NCBI GenBank assembly: GCA_902609185.1
Contig: CACLQX010000007.1
Location: 1 to 33,269 of the forward strand
Length of the DNA stretch: 33,269 nucleotides
Origin: an uncultured Bacteroidota bacterium
GTDB taxonomy: Bacteria; Bacteroidota; Bacteroidia; Flavobacteriales; Flavobacteriaceae
Direction of reading: 5' to 3'
This document shows positions 1 to 8,938 of the stretch, in pieces. The position numbers were made by a program, and so were the translations under genes. Below the pieces are notes generated by a model that searched no databases, had not been told where the DNA came from, and saw only the letters and a list, made by a program, of their open reading frames with translations. Every line of letters starts with the position of its first letter. Within the stretch, counting starts at the first letter, position 1.

Positions 1-329
1 CTGTTTGTAGATACCTTATTTCTGAAATAATTTATTTAAAAAAATTTGATTTCCCCTACCCGACTTTTATAACTAACGTGTTGGGATGTTTTTTAATTGG
101 TTTGGCTCTCGGTTGGTCTATTAAGAATTCTGAATTGAACTCATCTCTTCTGATCTTGTTTACTGTTGGTTTTTGTGGAGGGTTTACTACTTTTTCTTCA
201 TTTAGTCAAGAAAGTTTGACATTAATTAGTAATAACCAGCTTTTTTATTTTTTTTCTTACTTATTATTAAGCATTACAATAGGTATTTTATTTGTATATA
301 TTGGTATGAAAACAATTAAATACTTGTAA
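1..329 (+). CDS. crcB: Fluoride ion channel CrcB/Fluc, 3' part
   Basis: This is the C-terminal part of a small membrane protein that exports fluoride as a dual-topology dimer. The reading frame is open from base 3 to the left edge, so the gene starts outside the window; the GTG at 78 lies inside the gene and is not its start. Visible family marks are an RY pair near the left edge, the PTFITNVLGCFLIG stretch (the family's P-x-GTLxVNxxG region), and GFCGGFTTFSSFSQE, the conserved G-GGxTTFSTF segment that lines the pore. Three hydrophobic helices can be seen in about 108 residues, and the family is usually 120-130 residues. No fluoride riboswitch can be checked because the upstream region is missing. 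The family call is firm. Confidence 0.88.
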   Translation, partial: VCRYLISEIIYLKKFDFPYPTFITNVLGCFLIGLALGWSIKNSELNSSLLILFTVGFCGGFTTFSSFSQESLTLISNNQLFYFFSYLLLSITIGILFVYIGMKTIKYL

Positions 330-507
330 AACAGACTATTAGATGCCAGTAAATATTATATTAAAAATTTAGTGCTATAATTTTTATGAATTACTTAGGT
401 ATTGGGCTCAAAAATTTAAAATTCCATAAAAATATAGCAATAGAGGACTTATCAACATTGCTGATTTATAAAAAAAAATACTTTTAAATAAATAAACAAT
501 TATAATT
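330..507. other. Intergenic region upstream of the porin-amt pair
   Basis: These 178 bases of AT-rich sequence separate crcB from the porin gene. They hold a possible promoter box TACTTTTA at 479-486, 21 bases before the porin start. A 6-bp inverted repeat (AGCAAT / ATTGCT) with a 15-base loop lies near 438-464. It has no T-run and is too weak to call a terminator. Confidence 0.4.
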
Positions 508-1152
508 ATGAAAACACTTATTAAATACAATTTATTCCTTGTGAGTTTAATCTTTTGTTTTACTCCCACACAGGAAATAAAATCCCAAGATTTCGGAGCT
601 GACGTTGCTAGTTCTTATGTCTGGAGAGGTACTGAGTATGGTACTGGTCTTGCTGTCCAACCTTGGATGGAGTTAGGTGCTGGTAGCCTTACTGGTGGAG
701 TCTGGGGAAGTTTCAATCAAGCCGAAGCTGGTTATGATGGAAACGAATTAGACTTATGGGTATCTTATGACTTCGGTCCTTTAGCCTTGACTGTAACTTC
801 TTATACTTTTCCTGGTGCTGGTGGTGCTGGTGACGTATTTGATGGCGACGTTGAAGTTAGCGGTTCTACAAGCTTAGGTCCTGTTGATTTAACCGTTGGC
901 TATTTTACAGACCATGGTGCTCTTTATGTTGAAGCTGGATTTCCAATCGGTCCTGTTGGCGTAGCTGTAGGTTACGGTAGCGATGGAGACGTTGGTTTTT
1001 ATGCAGGTGGTGATAGTGGTTTAGTCAATGTATCATTTAGTGGATCAAAAGATATCGCTATTACTGAAGACTTCTCATTGCCGGTTTTTGGATCATTCAT
1101 CATTAACCCTGATGCCGAAGCTGCATTTCTAGTTTTTGGATTTAGTCTATAA
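508..1152 (+). CDS. TorF-family putative porin (Gcw_chp-like outer-membrane barrel)
   Basis: A 214-residue secreted protein with a signal peptide of about 26 residues (basic start, hydrophobic core, then IKSQDF). The mature part begins DFGADVASSYVWRGTEYG, the typical opening of the TorF/Gcw_chp putative porins. It continues as alternating glycine-rich beta strands and ends in an aromatic residue plus leucine (FGFSL), as expected for an outer-membrane barrel. Members of this family often sit beside ammonium transporters, and here amt starts 30 bases downstream on the same strand, so the two are probably co-transcribed. A role in letting ammonium or other small solutes cross the outer membrane is inferred from the neighbour only. 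Codons here are less AT-biased than in most neighbours, which suggests high expression. Confidence 0.72.
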   Translation: MKTLIKYNLFLVSLIFCFTPTQEIKSQDFGADVASSYVWRGTEYGTGLAVQPWMELGAGSLTGGVWGSFNQAEAGYDGNELDLWVSYDFGPLALTVTSYTFPGAGGAGDVFDGDVEVSGSTSLGPVDLTVGYFTDHGALYVEAGFPIGPVGVAVGYGSDGDVGFYAGGDSGLVNVSFSGSKDIAITEDFSLPVFGSFIINPDAEAAFLVFGFSL

Positions 1153-1182
1153 CTCTAAACAATAACTATAAAATAAATATAT

Positions 1183-2406
1183 ATGGAATTATTAACTACA
1201 AACAACGTATGGATGATGGTATGTACGTTTCTTGTGTTTTTCATGCACCTTGGATTCTCATTCCTTGAAATTGGATTAACACAACAGAAAAATACTGTCA
1301 ACATATTATTTAAAAACTTTTTCGTAATCACAGCTGGTATCATTATATATTACTTAGTAGGTTTCAATTTGATGTATCCTGGTGACTTTGTCATGGGTGG
1401 AACGGTTGGATTTGCTGGGTTTTTCATTGATCCAGGTGAAGGGTACGATCAGTTAACCTATGCTGACGGTGGCTACACATATTGGACTGACTTTTTGTTC
1501 CAAGCTATGTTTGCTGCTACTGCTGCAACAATTATATCTGGAGCTGTTGCTGAAAGAATTAAAATTTTCTCATTCATATTAATAGCTTCTTTGTATGTTG
1601 CTATTGTATATCCAATTGTTGGTTCTTGGCAATGGGGAGGCGGATGGGCTTCTGAATTAGGTTTCTACGACTTTGCAGGTTCTACTTTGGTACACTCTGT
1701 TGGTGGTTGGGGAGCCTTAATCATAATTTACTTCTTAGGCGCTAGAAAAGGCAAATTTGATAAAGATGGAAATCCAGTAGCGATTCCAGGTTCAAATCTA
1801 CCTCTTTCAGCAGCTGGAGTATTAATCCTGTGGTTAGGATGGTTCGGATTCAATGGAGGTTCAGTATTATCTGCTGACCCAGCATTAACATCTCTAACTT
1901 TAGTAACAACATGTTTAGCAGCAGCTGCAGGTGGTATAGCTTGTGCATTAACTGCAAAATTAGTATATGGAACATTAGATATTACAATGTTCATGAACGG
2001 TGTCCTAGGTGGACTAGTTGGAATTACAGCTGGAGCAGATCAAATGTTACCATGGGAAGCGATCGTGATTGGTTTAATTGCTGGTCCAATTGTTCTTGGT
2101 GGTGTGTATTTACTGGATAAAGCTAAACTTGATGACCCTGTTGGAGCCATCCCTGTTCACTTATTTTGTGGTATGTGGGGGACCTTAGCAGTAGGTTTCT
2201 TTGGTGGCTTAGCAAGCGGGCAGCAAATTTTAATCCAACTTGGTGTCATTGGTATAGCAGGTATATTCTGTTGCATTGGAGCTGGTTTAATTGTACTATT
2301 AGTAAAAGCCTTAGTAGGTCTTAGAGTATCTGAAGCTGAAGAAGCTGAAGGTCTTGATATTACTGAGCATGGTACTAGTGCATACGCTGATTTCAGTGTA
2401 AAATAA
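1183..2406 (+). CDS. amt: Ammonium transporter Amt
   Basis: A 407-residue inner-membrane ammonium channel of normal length with about eleven hydrophobic helices. Key features are visible: DFAGSTLVHSVGGWGAL with the first pore histidine at H171, the matching second histidine H326 in IPVHLFCGMWG, and the AVAERIKI and GFNGGS segments typical of the family. The N-terminus is short and has no obvious cleaved signal. It follows the TorF-like porin by 30 bases and ends in a strong terminator at 2456-2489. No glnK/P-II gene lies next to it in this window. Glutamine synthetase, which uses the imported ammonium, is encoded 3.3 kb downstream. Confidence 0.95.
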   Translation: MELLTTNNVWMMVCTFLVFFMHLGFSFLEIGLTQQKNTVNILFKNFFVITAGIIIYYLVGFNLMYPGDFVMGGTVGFAGFFIDPGEGYDQLTYADGGYTYWTDFLFQAMFAATAATIISGAVAERIKIFSFILIASLYVAIVYPIVGSWQWGGGWASELGFYDFAGSTLVHSVGGWGALIIIYFLGARKGKFDKDGNPVAIPGSNLPLSAAGVLILWLGWFGFNGGSVLSADPALTSLTLVTTCLAAAAGGIACALTAKLVYGTLDITMFMNGVLGGLVGITAGADQMLPWEAIVIGLIAGPIVLGGVYLLDKAKLDDPVGAIPVHLFCGMWGTLAVGFFGGLASGQQILIQLGVIGIAGIFCCIGAGLIVLLVKALVGLRVSEAEEAEGLDITEHGTSAYADFSVK

Positions 2407-2455
2407 TTAGAAAATTTATAATTTTTAGTTAGTTGTTTTAATTTTTTCTAATTAT

Positions 2456-2489
2456 AAAGGGCTGTTACTTCCCAGTAACAGTCCTTTTT
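2456..2489. terminator. Bidirectional rho-independent terminator between amt and pyrF
   Basis: A 14-bp stem (AAAGGGCTGTTACT paired with AGTAACAGTCCTTT, one G-U pair) closes a TCCC loop. It has T-runs on the plus side and A-runs that act as T-runs on the minus side. It ends both amt (+) and the purM-prfA-pyrF operon (-). The pyrF stop codon touches its edge. Confidence 0.88.
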
Positions 2490-3285
2490 ATTTAAAATTA
2501 ATAGAACTATTAAATTCATCGACTTTTTTTACTGCCTCAATAACAAAGTTTTCATTATTTCCTGCATAAATTATTGATCTAGATATGTTGATCAATATCT
2601 TTTTGTTTTTAGTCGTTGTACAGGACTTAATTACTTCATCTACGTCTCCACCTTGGGCACCAATTCCGGGAATTAATAAAAAACTATCAGGTATAATATC
2701 TCTGATTTTTTTTAGAAAATCAGATTTTGTTGCCCCAACAACATAAATAATTTTATCTGAATTTTTCCAGTTTTTAGATTTAACTATGACATCTTCGAAT
2801 AAATTATTTGGCAATTGAAAATCCTGAGCACCTTTATTTGACGTTAAAGCAAGTATAATTGGATATTTATCCTCATATTCAAGGAATTCAGTTACGCTAT
2901 CCCCTCCCATGTATGGAGACAGAGTTATTGAGTCAAAATTTAAGTTTTCAAAAAAAGCTTTTGCATACATCTTTGATGTATTTCCAATATCTCCTCTTTT
3001 GGCATCTGCAATTGTAAAAAGCTCGGGATAATTTTTATTTAGATATTTAATAGTTCTCTCCATAGAAGTCCAACCGGATGCTCCTCTACTTTCATAAAAA
3101 GCCGTATTGATTTTTACTGCAACAATTTTTTTATTTAACTCATCAATTAAAATCTTATTGAATTCAAATACAGGATCGGAATGCTTCAATAGATATTTAG
3201 GTATTTTATCAATATCCGTATCTAAACCTAAACATAAAAATGATTTTTTAGATTTAATATTGCGCTCTAATTGATTTAATTTCAT
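2488..3285 (-). CDS. pyrF: Orotidine 5'-phosphate decarboxylase, type 2
   Basis: Catalyses the last step of UMP synthesis, decarboxylation of OMP, in the cytoplasm. The 265-residue length and the N-terminal FLCLGLDTDIDKIP stretch mark the longer type 2 subgroup, as found in mycobacteria and Bacteroidota. The catalytic D-x-K-x-x-D set is seen as ADAKRGDIGNTS (D94, K96, D99). The phosphate-binding region near the C-terminus reads LIPGIGAQGGD. Its ATG shares one base with the prfA stop codon (TAATG), so it is translationally coupled as the last gene of the purM-prfA-pyrF operon. Pyrimidine and purine genes being linked through a release factor gene is a familiar arrangement in Flavobacteriia. 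Confidence 0.94.
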   Translation of the reverse strand: MKLNQLERNIKSKKSFLCLGLDTDIDKIPKYLLKHSDPVFEFNKILIDELNKKIVAVKINTAFYESRGASGWTSMERTIKYLNKNYPELFTIADAKRGDIGNTSKMYAKAFFENLNFDSITLSPYMGGDSVTEFLEYEDKYPIILALTSNKGAQDFQLPNNLFEDVIVKSKNWKNSDKIIYVVGATKSDFLKKIRDIIPDSFLLIPGIGAQGGDVDEVIKSCTTTKNKKILINISRSIIYAGNNENFVIEAVKKVDEFNSSINFK

Positions 3286-4352
3286 TACTTATCGCTTTTC
3301 ATCAGTTCTATATTATTATGGAGTTTAAGTTCCTCAACAAGTTTATCAATATCTCCGTTAACAATATTTTGTAAGTCATACAAGGTTAAATTGATTCTAT
3401 GGTCTGTAACTCTTCCTTGAGGGTAGTTGTAGGTTCTTATTTTAGCAGATCTGTCACCTGAAGATACCATCAAATTTCTCTTTTGTGAATCTTCTTGTTT
3501 TCTTTTACTAATCTCCAGCTCATACAATCTTGATCTGAGTACTTTAAGAGCTTTTTCAAGGTTTTTATGTTGTGATTTTTGATCTTGACAGCTTACAATA
3601 ATACCGGTAGGTTCATGATGAAGTTTAATTGCTGAGTAGGTTGTATTAACAGATTGTCCTCCTGGACCTGTAGAGGTTGTACGTTCAATTCTTACATCTT
3701 GCATATCCAAATCAACATCAAACTCTTCTGCTTCGGGCAAAACCATGACTGTTGATGCAGAAGTATGGACCCTACCTTGCGTTTCAGTTTGGGGAACTCT
3801 TTGAACCCTGTGTACACCGGATTCAAACTTCATGGTTCCATATACATTTTCTCCATTTATTTCAAAGATGATTTCTTTATAGCCACCTGCAGTGCCTTCA
3901 TTAAAGTCTACAAGATTGACTTTCCAGCCCTGTTTTTCAGCATATTTTGAGTACATCCTGAATAAATCTCCAGCAAAAATACTTGCTTCATCTCCCCCCG
4001 TACCAGCTCTTAATTCCATAACAATATTTTTTGAATCGTCGGGATCTTTTGGAATCAACAACACTTTTAATTGATCCTCCAACTTAACCAAATTTTCTTT
4101 GTATATCACCATTTCAGAATTTGCCAATTCAAGCATTTCTTTATCATGCTCATTTTTAATAATATCGCTAGCCTCTTCAATATTTTTTAAAATATTTTCG
4201 TATTCTGTTTTTTTATCGATAATCTCTTTCAAATCCTTGTACTCCTTACTGATCTTAACGTATTTTTTTTGGTCAGATATTATATCAGGTTGAATAATCA
4301 AATTAGATAGTTCTTTGAATTTTTCTTCTAATGCTTTAAGTTTTTCTAACAT
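3285..4352 (-). CDS. prfA: Peptide chain release factor 1
   Basis: A 355-residue class I release factor that reads UAA and UAG and triggers peptide release on the ribosome. The GGQ motif is at about residues 231-233 in [14 protein letters not shown]. The stop-codon-reading tripeptide is PQT at 187-189 inside [16 protein letters not shown], the RF1 P-x-T form rather than the RF2 SPF form. The N-terminal helical domain is rich in Lys and Glu. The start ATG overlaps the purM stop (TAATG), and its own stop overlaps the pyrF start in the same way. No frameshift is seen, which fits RF1; programmed frameshifting belongs to RF2. Confidence 0.96.
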   Translation of the reverse strand: MLEKLKALEEKFKELSNLIIQPDIISDQKKYVKISKEYKDLKEIIDKKTEYENILKNIEEASDIIKNEHDKEMLELANSEMVIYKENLVKLEDQLKVLLIPKDPDDSKNIVMELRAGTGGDEASIFAGDLFRMYSKYAEKQGWKVNLVDFNEGTAGGYKEIIFEINGENVYGTMKFESGVHRVQRVPQTETQGRVHTSASTVMVLPEAEEFDVDLDMQDVRIERTTSTGPGGQSVNTTYSAIKLHHEPTGIIVSCQDQKSQHKNLEKALKVLRSRLYELEISKRKQEDSQKRNLMVSSGDRSAKIRTYNYPQGRVTDHRINLTLYDLQNIVNGDIDKLVEELKLHNNIELMKSDK

Positions 4353-5521
4353 TAATAAATAAATTTTCCTTTTTCGGAAACAATTGTTAATTTTTTTTCG
4401 TCACTTTCTTCAACTTTACCAATTATTTTAGCATCAACATTAAAACTTTTAGAGATGGATATAATTTCATCTGCATATTTATTATCAACATATATTTCCA
4501 TCCTGTGTCCCATATTAAAAACCTGATACATTTCTCTCCAATTTGTTCCTGATTCTCCTTGAATCATATTGAAAAGTGGTGGTATTTCAAATAAATCGTC
4601 TTTTACAATGTGTAAATTATCAATAAAATTTAAAACTTTTGTTTGTGCACCTCCACTGCAATGAATGATGCCATTGATACTTTTTCTATCAATATTTTGA
4701 AATATTTTATCGATTATTGGTGCGTAGGTACGAGTGGGTGATAAAACTAATTTACCAGCATTTAATTTAACCCCATCAACAGGATCAGTTAGTTTTTTTG
4801 ATCCTGTATAAATCAAATTTTCAGCTAAGTCATTATCAAAAGTTTCAGGATATTTTTTTCTGTATTCATTGCTAAACACATCGTGTCTTGCTGAGGTTAA
4901 CCCATTACTACCCATTCCACCATTGTATGCTTCTTCATATGTAGATTTTCCAAATGAGGCAAGGCCAATAATAACATTACCAGATTTTATTTTATTCTCA
5001 ATCACATCATCTCTTTTCATTCTAGTAAAAACTGTACTATCAACAATGATTGTTTTGACTAAATCTCCAACATCAGCAGTTTCACCTCCTGACGACATTA
5101 TATTCAAATTAAAAGAGTTTAGCATTTTAATAACCTGCTCATTTCCCTCAATGATTTCTTTTAGAACTTTACCAGGAATTAATTTTTTGTTCCTTCCTAT
5201 TGTGGAGGATACAACTATATTTTTTGTAGCTCCAACGCATATAAGATCATCAATGTTCATGATTAGAGAATCTTGAGAGATTCCTTTCCAAACAGACAAG
5301 TCATTGGTTTCTTTCCAATATGCATAAGCTAGTGATGATTTTGTACCTGCACCATCAGCATGCATGACGAGACACATTTCATCGTCATTATTAATTATGT
5401 CAGGAATAATTTTACAAAATGAATTGGGGTATAGACCTTGATCGATATTCTTTATAGCGTCATGAACATCTTTTTTGTCGAACGAAACACCCCTGTGATA
5501 ATATTTGTTGTCGATATTCAA
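4352..5521 (-). CDS. purM: Phosphoribosylformylglycinamidine cyclo-ligase (AIR synthase)
   Basis: Makes aminoimidazole ribonucleotide from FGAM with ATP in purine synthesis. Its 389 residues match the longer Bacteroidota version; enterobacterial PurM is about 345. The N-terminal [16 protein letters not shown] is the conserved start of that group. [15 protein letters not shown] and the [14 protein letters not shown] loop are PurM/SelD-type ATP-binding features. The first codon is probably TTG at 5521: an in-frame stop lies just upstream and the next ATG is far inside the conserved region. A box TATCTTTG at 5538-5545 fits the flavobacterial -7 element and leaves a leader of about 10 bases. It is the first gene of the purM-prfA-pyrF operon. 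Confidence 0.93.
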   Translation of the reverse strand: MNIDNKYYHRGVSFDKKDVHDAIKNIDQGLYPNSFCKIIPDIINNDDEMCLVMHADGAGTKSSLAYAYWKETNDLSVWKGISQDSLIMNIDDLICVGATKNIVVSSTIGRNKKLIPGKVLKEIIEGNEQVIKMLNSFNLNIMSSGGETADVGDLVKTIIVDSTVFTRMKRDDVIENKIKSGNVIIGLASFGKSTYEEAYNGGMGSNGLTSARHDVFSNEYRKKYPETFDNDLAENLIYTGSKKLTDPVDGVKLNAGKLVLSPTRTYAPIIDKIFQNIDRKSINGIIHCSGGAQTKVLNFIDNLHIVKDDLFEIPPLFNMIQGESGTNWREMYQVFNMGHRMEIYVDNKYADEIISISKSFNVDAKIIGKVEESDEKKLTIVSEKGKFIY

Positions 5522-5537
5522 AAGACTATTTATTTAT

Positions 5538-5545
5538 CAAAGATA
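5538..5545 (-). promoter_or_regulatory. Candidate -7 promoter box for purM-prfA-pyrF
   Basis: On the minus strand this reads TATCTTTG, a perfect match to the Bacteroidota TAnnTTTG element, and ends 16 bases before the TTG start of purM. No clear TTG is seen at -33. Confidence 0.5.
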
Positions 5546-5722
5546 ATGCTTATTGTTTTTACTTAAAAAATTGACCAATTTATTTGTTAATTACAATTGA
5601 AGAAAAAACACATTTTAAGTCTATTTATTAATAAAAAAATAATTTTTGAGTACTAAAATTATGATGTTCATAAAAACAGAAAACTTTGATATTACGTATC
5701 ATTTTTTTTTGCAAAATAACTA

Positions 5723-5730
5723 TACATTTA
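5723..5730 (+). promoter_or_regulatory. Candidate -7 promoter box for glnA
   Basis: TACATTTA matches the TAnnTTT(A/G) form seen before many genes of this window and ends 22 bases before the glnA ATG. The intergenic region also carries the divergent purM promoter. Confidence 0.35.
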
Positions 5731-5752
5731 TTTGATCTTAAATAAATCTAAT

Positions 5753-6760
5753 ATGAGCAAATCTAAACTTGAATATTTATGGTTGGATGGATACAAGCCA
5801 ACCCAAAGCCTGCGTGGTAAAACAAAAGTTGTATCTGATTTTAGTGGTAAACTAGATGATTGTCCAGTATGGGCTTTTGACGGTAGTTCAACTCAACAAG
5901 CCCCTGGTGGTTCTTCAGATTGTCTACTAAAGCCTGTTGCAATATATCCTGATCCAGTTAGAAAAAATGGGTTTATTGTTATGAATGAAGTTTTAAGTTC
6001 TGATGGTTCACCTCATGAATCAAATGGAAGAGCGACTATTGATGATGATGATGATGATTTTTGGTTTGGATTTGAGCAGGAATATTTCTTGTGGGATCCT
6101 GAGACAAACCTACCATTAGGTTTCCCCAAAGACCAAACTCCCCAAGGTCAATTTTATTGTTCAGTTGGTGGAAAAAATGCATTCGGAAGAGAAATTATGG
6201 ATAGACATTTAGATATATGTATCGATGCTGGGATCAACATTGAAGGAACCAATGCAGAAGTTGCTGCTGGTCAATGGGAGTTCCAGATTTTTGCAAAAGG
6301 TGCAGCGAAAGCTGGAGATGAAATTTGGGTAGCTCGTTACTTTTTAGAAAGATTAGCCGAAGATTATGGTCTAGCGATTGAGTATCATCCTAAACCATTG
6401 GGAGCAACTGATTGGAATGGTTCAGGGATGCATGCCAACTTTTCAAATTCAACTCTAAGAACTTGTGGTTCCAAAGAAACTTATGAAGCTATTTGTGAAG
6501 CTTTTAGACCTGTTGTTAATGAACACATTGCTGTTTATGGTGCATACAATGATCAAAGATTAACTGGTGAGCATGAAACTCAATCAATCACGCAGTTCAG
6601 TTATGGAGTTTCTGATAGAGGAGCATCGATTAGAATTCCTATCATAACGGTAGAGAAAGGCTACAAAGGATGGTTAGAAGATCGTAGACCTGCATCAAAT
6701 GGTGATCCTTATAAAATCGCAGCTAGAATTATAAAAACTGTTAAATCAGCTAAAGTCTAG
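5753..6760 (+). CDS. glnA: Glutamine synthetase type II (GSII, eukaryote-like)
   Basis: Condenses ammonium and glutamate with ATP. The 335 residues and the motifs KLEYLWLDGYKP, CPVWAFDGSSTQQ, FGFEQEYFLWD, EVAAGQWEFQIF, GSGMHANFS and DRRPASNGDPY identify the type II family. That family is common in eukaryotes and in Bacteroidota, and clearly differs from the 470-residue GSI and 700-residue GSIII forms. The ATG at 5753 is preferred over the in-frame TTG at 5732 because homology begins just after it. An in-frame run of six GAT codons (6041-6058) gives six aspartates just before the active-site FGFEQEY segment. The gene stands alone between its own promoter region and a strong terminator. Enzymes of this type are not controlled by the adenylylation site of GSI. 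Confidence 0.95.
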   Translation: MSKSKLEYLWLDGYKPTQSLRGKTKVVSDFSGKLDDCPVWAFDGSSTQQAPGGSSDCLLKPVAIYPDPVRKNGFIVMNEVLSSDGSPHESNGRATIDDDDDDFWFGFEQEYFLWDPETNLPLGFPKDQTPQGQFYCSVGGKNAFGREIMDRHLDICIDAGINIEGTNAEVAAGQWEFQIFAKGAAKAGDEIWVARYFLERLAEDYGLAIEYHPKPLGATDWNGSGMHANFSNSTLRTCGSKETYEAICEAFRPVVNEHIAVYGAYNDQRLTGEHETQSITQFSYGVSDRGASIRIPIITVEKGYKGWLEDRRPASNGDPYKIAARIIKTVKSAKV

Positions 6761-6784
6761 TTAGTCTAATAAATTTTAATTACT

Positions 6785-6813
6785 AAACACCCCACTTGGG
6801 GTGTTTTTTTTTT
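6785..6813. terminator. Bidirectional terminator after glnA
   Basis: A perfect 9-bp stem (AAACACCCC / GGGGTGTTT) with loop ACTT is followed by a long T-run on the plus strand. It ends glnA; the convergent antiporter gene stops against its right edge and may share it. Confidence 0.88.
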
Positions 6814-7741
6814 AGATAATAACGAGGTAATAGATGGTGAATGAACCAAGTAAAATAACTCCATGAATTCTTCCTAATATTTTTGTTTTTGAAAAAGAAT
6901 AAAAAAGAAATAAGAATAACATGAAAACAAACATTATTGATAAATCAAATTGAAGATTTAATTTATTTGTAATTTTTAAAGGTTTAATAATCGATGTTAT
7001 TCCTATAACAGCCAAAATATTAAAAATATTTGAGCCAATAATATTTCCTACAGAAATGTCTAGCTCCTTTTTGAACACAGCTACTAATGTTGTAACAACT
7101 TCTGGTAAACTTGTTCCTATGGCAACAATTGTTAAACCAATAATTCTTTCAGAAACGCCAAAATAATCTGCAAAATAAATTGATGAATCAACAAAAAATT
7201 CAGATCCAAAAAACAGCATTAAACTCGATATAAGTATTATAGCAATCAACTTGGTATTTGAACGGTATTTATCATTTGAGGATACCTCATTGTCTTTAGA
7301 GTTTTTAAAAATATAAATCAGAGACACAATTAATAAAGTAAAGAGTACAATGCCTTCAATCCTACTAATTTCAACTTTTGTTAAAGCGAAGAGAGAAAAA
7401 ATCACACTTACAATCATTAAGAAATTCCAATCTTGATATATTAATTTGGAGTTGATTTTAATTTTTGAGAAAAAAAGTGCAAGACCTAAAACTAGACCGA
7501 AATTTGCTATGTTCGAACCTATAACATTTGAAATTGCAATGTCACTAGAGTTTTTCAGAACTGAACTTATACTTATCAAAAGTTCAGGTGCAGAGGTTGC
7601 AATTGAAACCACAGTTAAACCAATAACTACTTTTGAAATTTTATACTTTAATGATAGGTCAACTGAGGATTTTAAAAGATAATTACTTCCAATAACTAAC
7701 ATTAAAAGACCCACTATCAGAAAACAGAGCTGATTCACCAT
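6812..7741 (-). CDS. Calcium/sodium antiporter, CaCA family (YrbG-like)
   Basis: About 309 residues with ten hydrophobic helices arranged as two inverted repeats. The two alpha-repeats are clear: TSAPELLISIS with GSNIANFGLVLG in the first half, and GTSLPEVVTTLVA with GSNIFNILAVIG in the second. Their acidic residues coordinate the cation. The family exchanges Na+ (or H+, K+) for Ca2+ across the inner membrane. I start it at the ATG at 7741 (MVNQLCFLIVGLLMLV), because family members begin right there and the 18 residues upstream look random. The gene is convergent with glnA and divergent from the peptidase at 7928. The transported ion is not proven by sequence. Confidence 0.88.
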   Translation of the reverse strand: MVNQLCFLIVGLLMLVIGSNYLLKSSVDLSLKYKISKVVIGLTVVSIATSAPELLISISSVLKNSSDIAISNVIGSNIANFGLVLGLALFFSKIKINSKLIYQDWNFLMIVSVIFSLFALTKVEISRIEGIVLFTLLIVSLIYIFKNSKDNEVSSNDKYRSNTKLIAIILISSLMLFFGSEFFVDSSIYFADYFGVSERIIGLTIVAIGTSLPEVVTTLVAVFKKELDISVGNIIGSNIFNILAVIGITSIIKPLKITNKLNLQFDLSIMFVFMLFLFLFYSFSKTKILGRIHGVILLGSFTIYYLVII

Positions 7742-7927
7742 AGACTTTGCTAAGATACTACATGAATTGTATATTGCGATAGAAATGAAAAGCATATATC
7801 AACTGCTAGCAAAATTGAACAAAATAATACTCCCTTGCTACTCCAAAAATGGACTAGAATTAAGCAAAGCCACAAAAATCCAGTTATTAATTATTGGATA
7901 CAGGTATTTTATTACAAAAAACTCATT

Positions 7928-8878
7928 ATGACTAAATATTTAAAATTAATTACCATTTTACTTTTTTTTTCTTGTGAAAAATCAGTAAATAATTACGCAA
8001 TTGTTATTCATGGTGGTGCTGGAACAGTGATCAGAGAGAACACACCCAAAGAATTACAAGAGAAATACGAGGATAAGTTAAGAGAAGCTCTCGAAGTTGG
8101 GTATTCTATTCTTGAGCAGGGGGGTAAAAGTATTGATGCTGTTGAAGAAACTATAAAAATACTTGAGGATTCTGAACTTTTCAATGCAGGAAGAGGCTCT
8201 GTCCTAACAAATGAGGAAACAGCTGAAATGGATGCTTCTATTATGACAGGTCAAGATCTAAATGCTGGGGCAGTTGCAACCTTAAAAATCATTAAAAATC
8301 CTATTTCTGCTGCACGTGCGGTTATGGAAAAATCAAAGCATGTTTTTTTATCAGGAGAAGGTGCCGAAAATTTTGCGGAAGATGTTGGATTAGAAACAAT
8401 TAGCAACGATTACTTTATAACAGAAAGTCAGCTAAACCAGATCAAAAGAATAAAAGACAATAAATACGGCACTGTTGGTTGTGTGGCCATTGATAAGTCT
8501 GGGAATATAACAGCAGGAACTTCAACTGGTGGAATGATGAATAAAAAATGGAATAGAATTGGAGATGTTCCAGTCATAGGTGCTGGAACCTATGCAAACA
8601 ATAAAACGTGTGGAATTTCTGCAACAGGATGGGGAGAGTATTTTATTAGAAATGTGGTCGCATATGATATTTCCGCAATGATGGAATATCAAAACAAAAC
8701 CTTGAGTGATGCTGCACGGATATCAATACACGATAAGGTTGGCAAGATGGGTGCAACGGGTGGTGTAATTGGGATAGATAAAAATGGAAAAGTTATGATG
8801 GAATTTAACTCACCAGGCATGTACAGGGGTTATAAAACCAGTAACAGTGACTTCATCGTTAAAATGTTTAAAGATTGA
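7928..8878 (+). CDS. Isoaspartyl peptidase / L-asparaginase, Ntn-hydrolase, lipoprotein
   Basis: A 316-residue plant-type asparaginase (Thr-aspartase family) that cleaves beta-aspartyl dipeptides and asparagine. Marks are IVIHGGAGT near the N-terminus, NAGRGSVL, MDASIM, and KYGTVGCVAID. In that last motif T182 should become the new N-terminal nucleophile after self-cleavage, and GTSTGGMMNK follows. A lipoprotein signal ends in LLFFSC with C16 as the modified cysteine, so the enzyme is exported and membrane-anchored. The start at 7928 is chosen because it gives this signal; the open frame upstream to 7835 codes for nothing recognisable. Codons and length are normal for Bacteroidota. Confidence 0.93.
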   Translation: MTKYLKLITILLFFSCEKSVNNYAIVIHGGAGTVIRENTPKELQEKYEDKLREALEVGYSILEQGGKSIDAVEETIKILEDSELFNAGRGSVLTNEETAEMDASIMTGQDLNAGAVATLKIIKNPISAARAVMEKSKHVFLSGEGAENFAEDVGLETISNDYFITESQLNQIKRIKDNKYGTVGCVAIDKSGNITAGTSTGGMMNKKWNRIGDVPVIGAGTYANNKTCGISATGWGEYFIRNVVAYDISAMMEYQNKTLSDAARISIHDKVGKMGATGGVIGIDKNGKVMMEFNSPGMYRGYKTSNSDFIVKMFKD

Positions 8879-8885
8879 AATATAA

Positions 8886-8915
8886 ATAAAAAAAAGGCCC
8901 TAATAATAGAGCCTT
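8886..8915 (-). terminator. Terminator shared by the peptidase gene and the small DUF4278-like gene
   Basis: A 9-bp stem with one mismatch (AAGGCCCTA / TAGAGCCTT) and loop ATAA. On the minus strand it is followed by eight T residues, so it looks best suited to the minus-strand small gene at 8939-9076. On the plus strand the T-run is interrupted. Confidence 0.75.
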
Positions 8916-8938
8916 ATTTACAATTAAAGTTTATTTTT

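Noticed and set aside
78-329. GTG at 78 as the start of a complete small membrane protein
   Set aside because: The frame upstream to base 3 carries conserved CrcB residues, so this is the truncated end of crcB.
438-464. Terminator for crcB from the AGCAAT/ATTGCT inverted repeat
   Set aside because: Six base pairs with a 15-base loop and no following T-run is too weak.
387-488. 33-codon plus-strand open frame beginning MNYLGIGLKNLKF before the porin gene
   Set aside because: AT-rich, no ribosome binding site or family resemblance, and it runs through the likely porin promoter box.
5732-5752. TTG at 5732 as glnA start
   Set aside because: Adds seven residues with no homology; the ATG at 5753 lies directly before the conserved N-terminus.
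6041-6058. (GAT)6 run in glnA as a slippage or phase-variation tract
   Set aside because: It is a trinucleotide repeat that keeps frame, and an acidic stretch at this place is normal in Bacteroidota GSII.
7835-7927. N-terminal extension of the isoaspartyl peptidase
   Set aside because: It would bury the lipoprotein signal; its residues look like noncoding translation.
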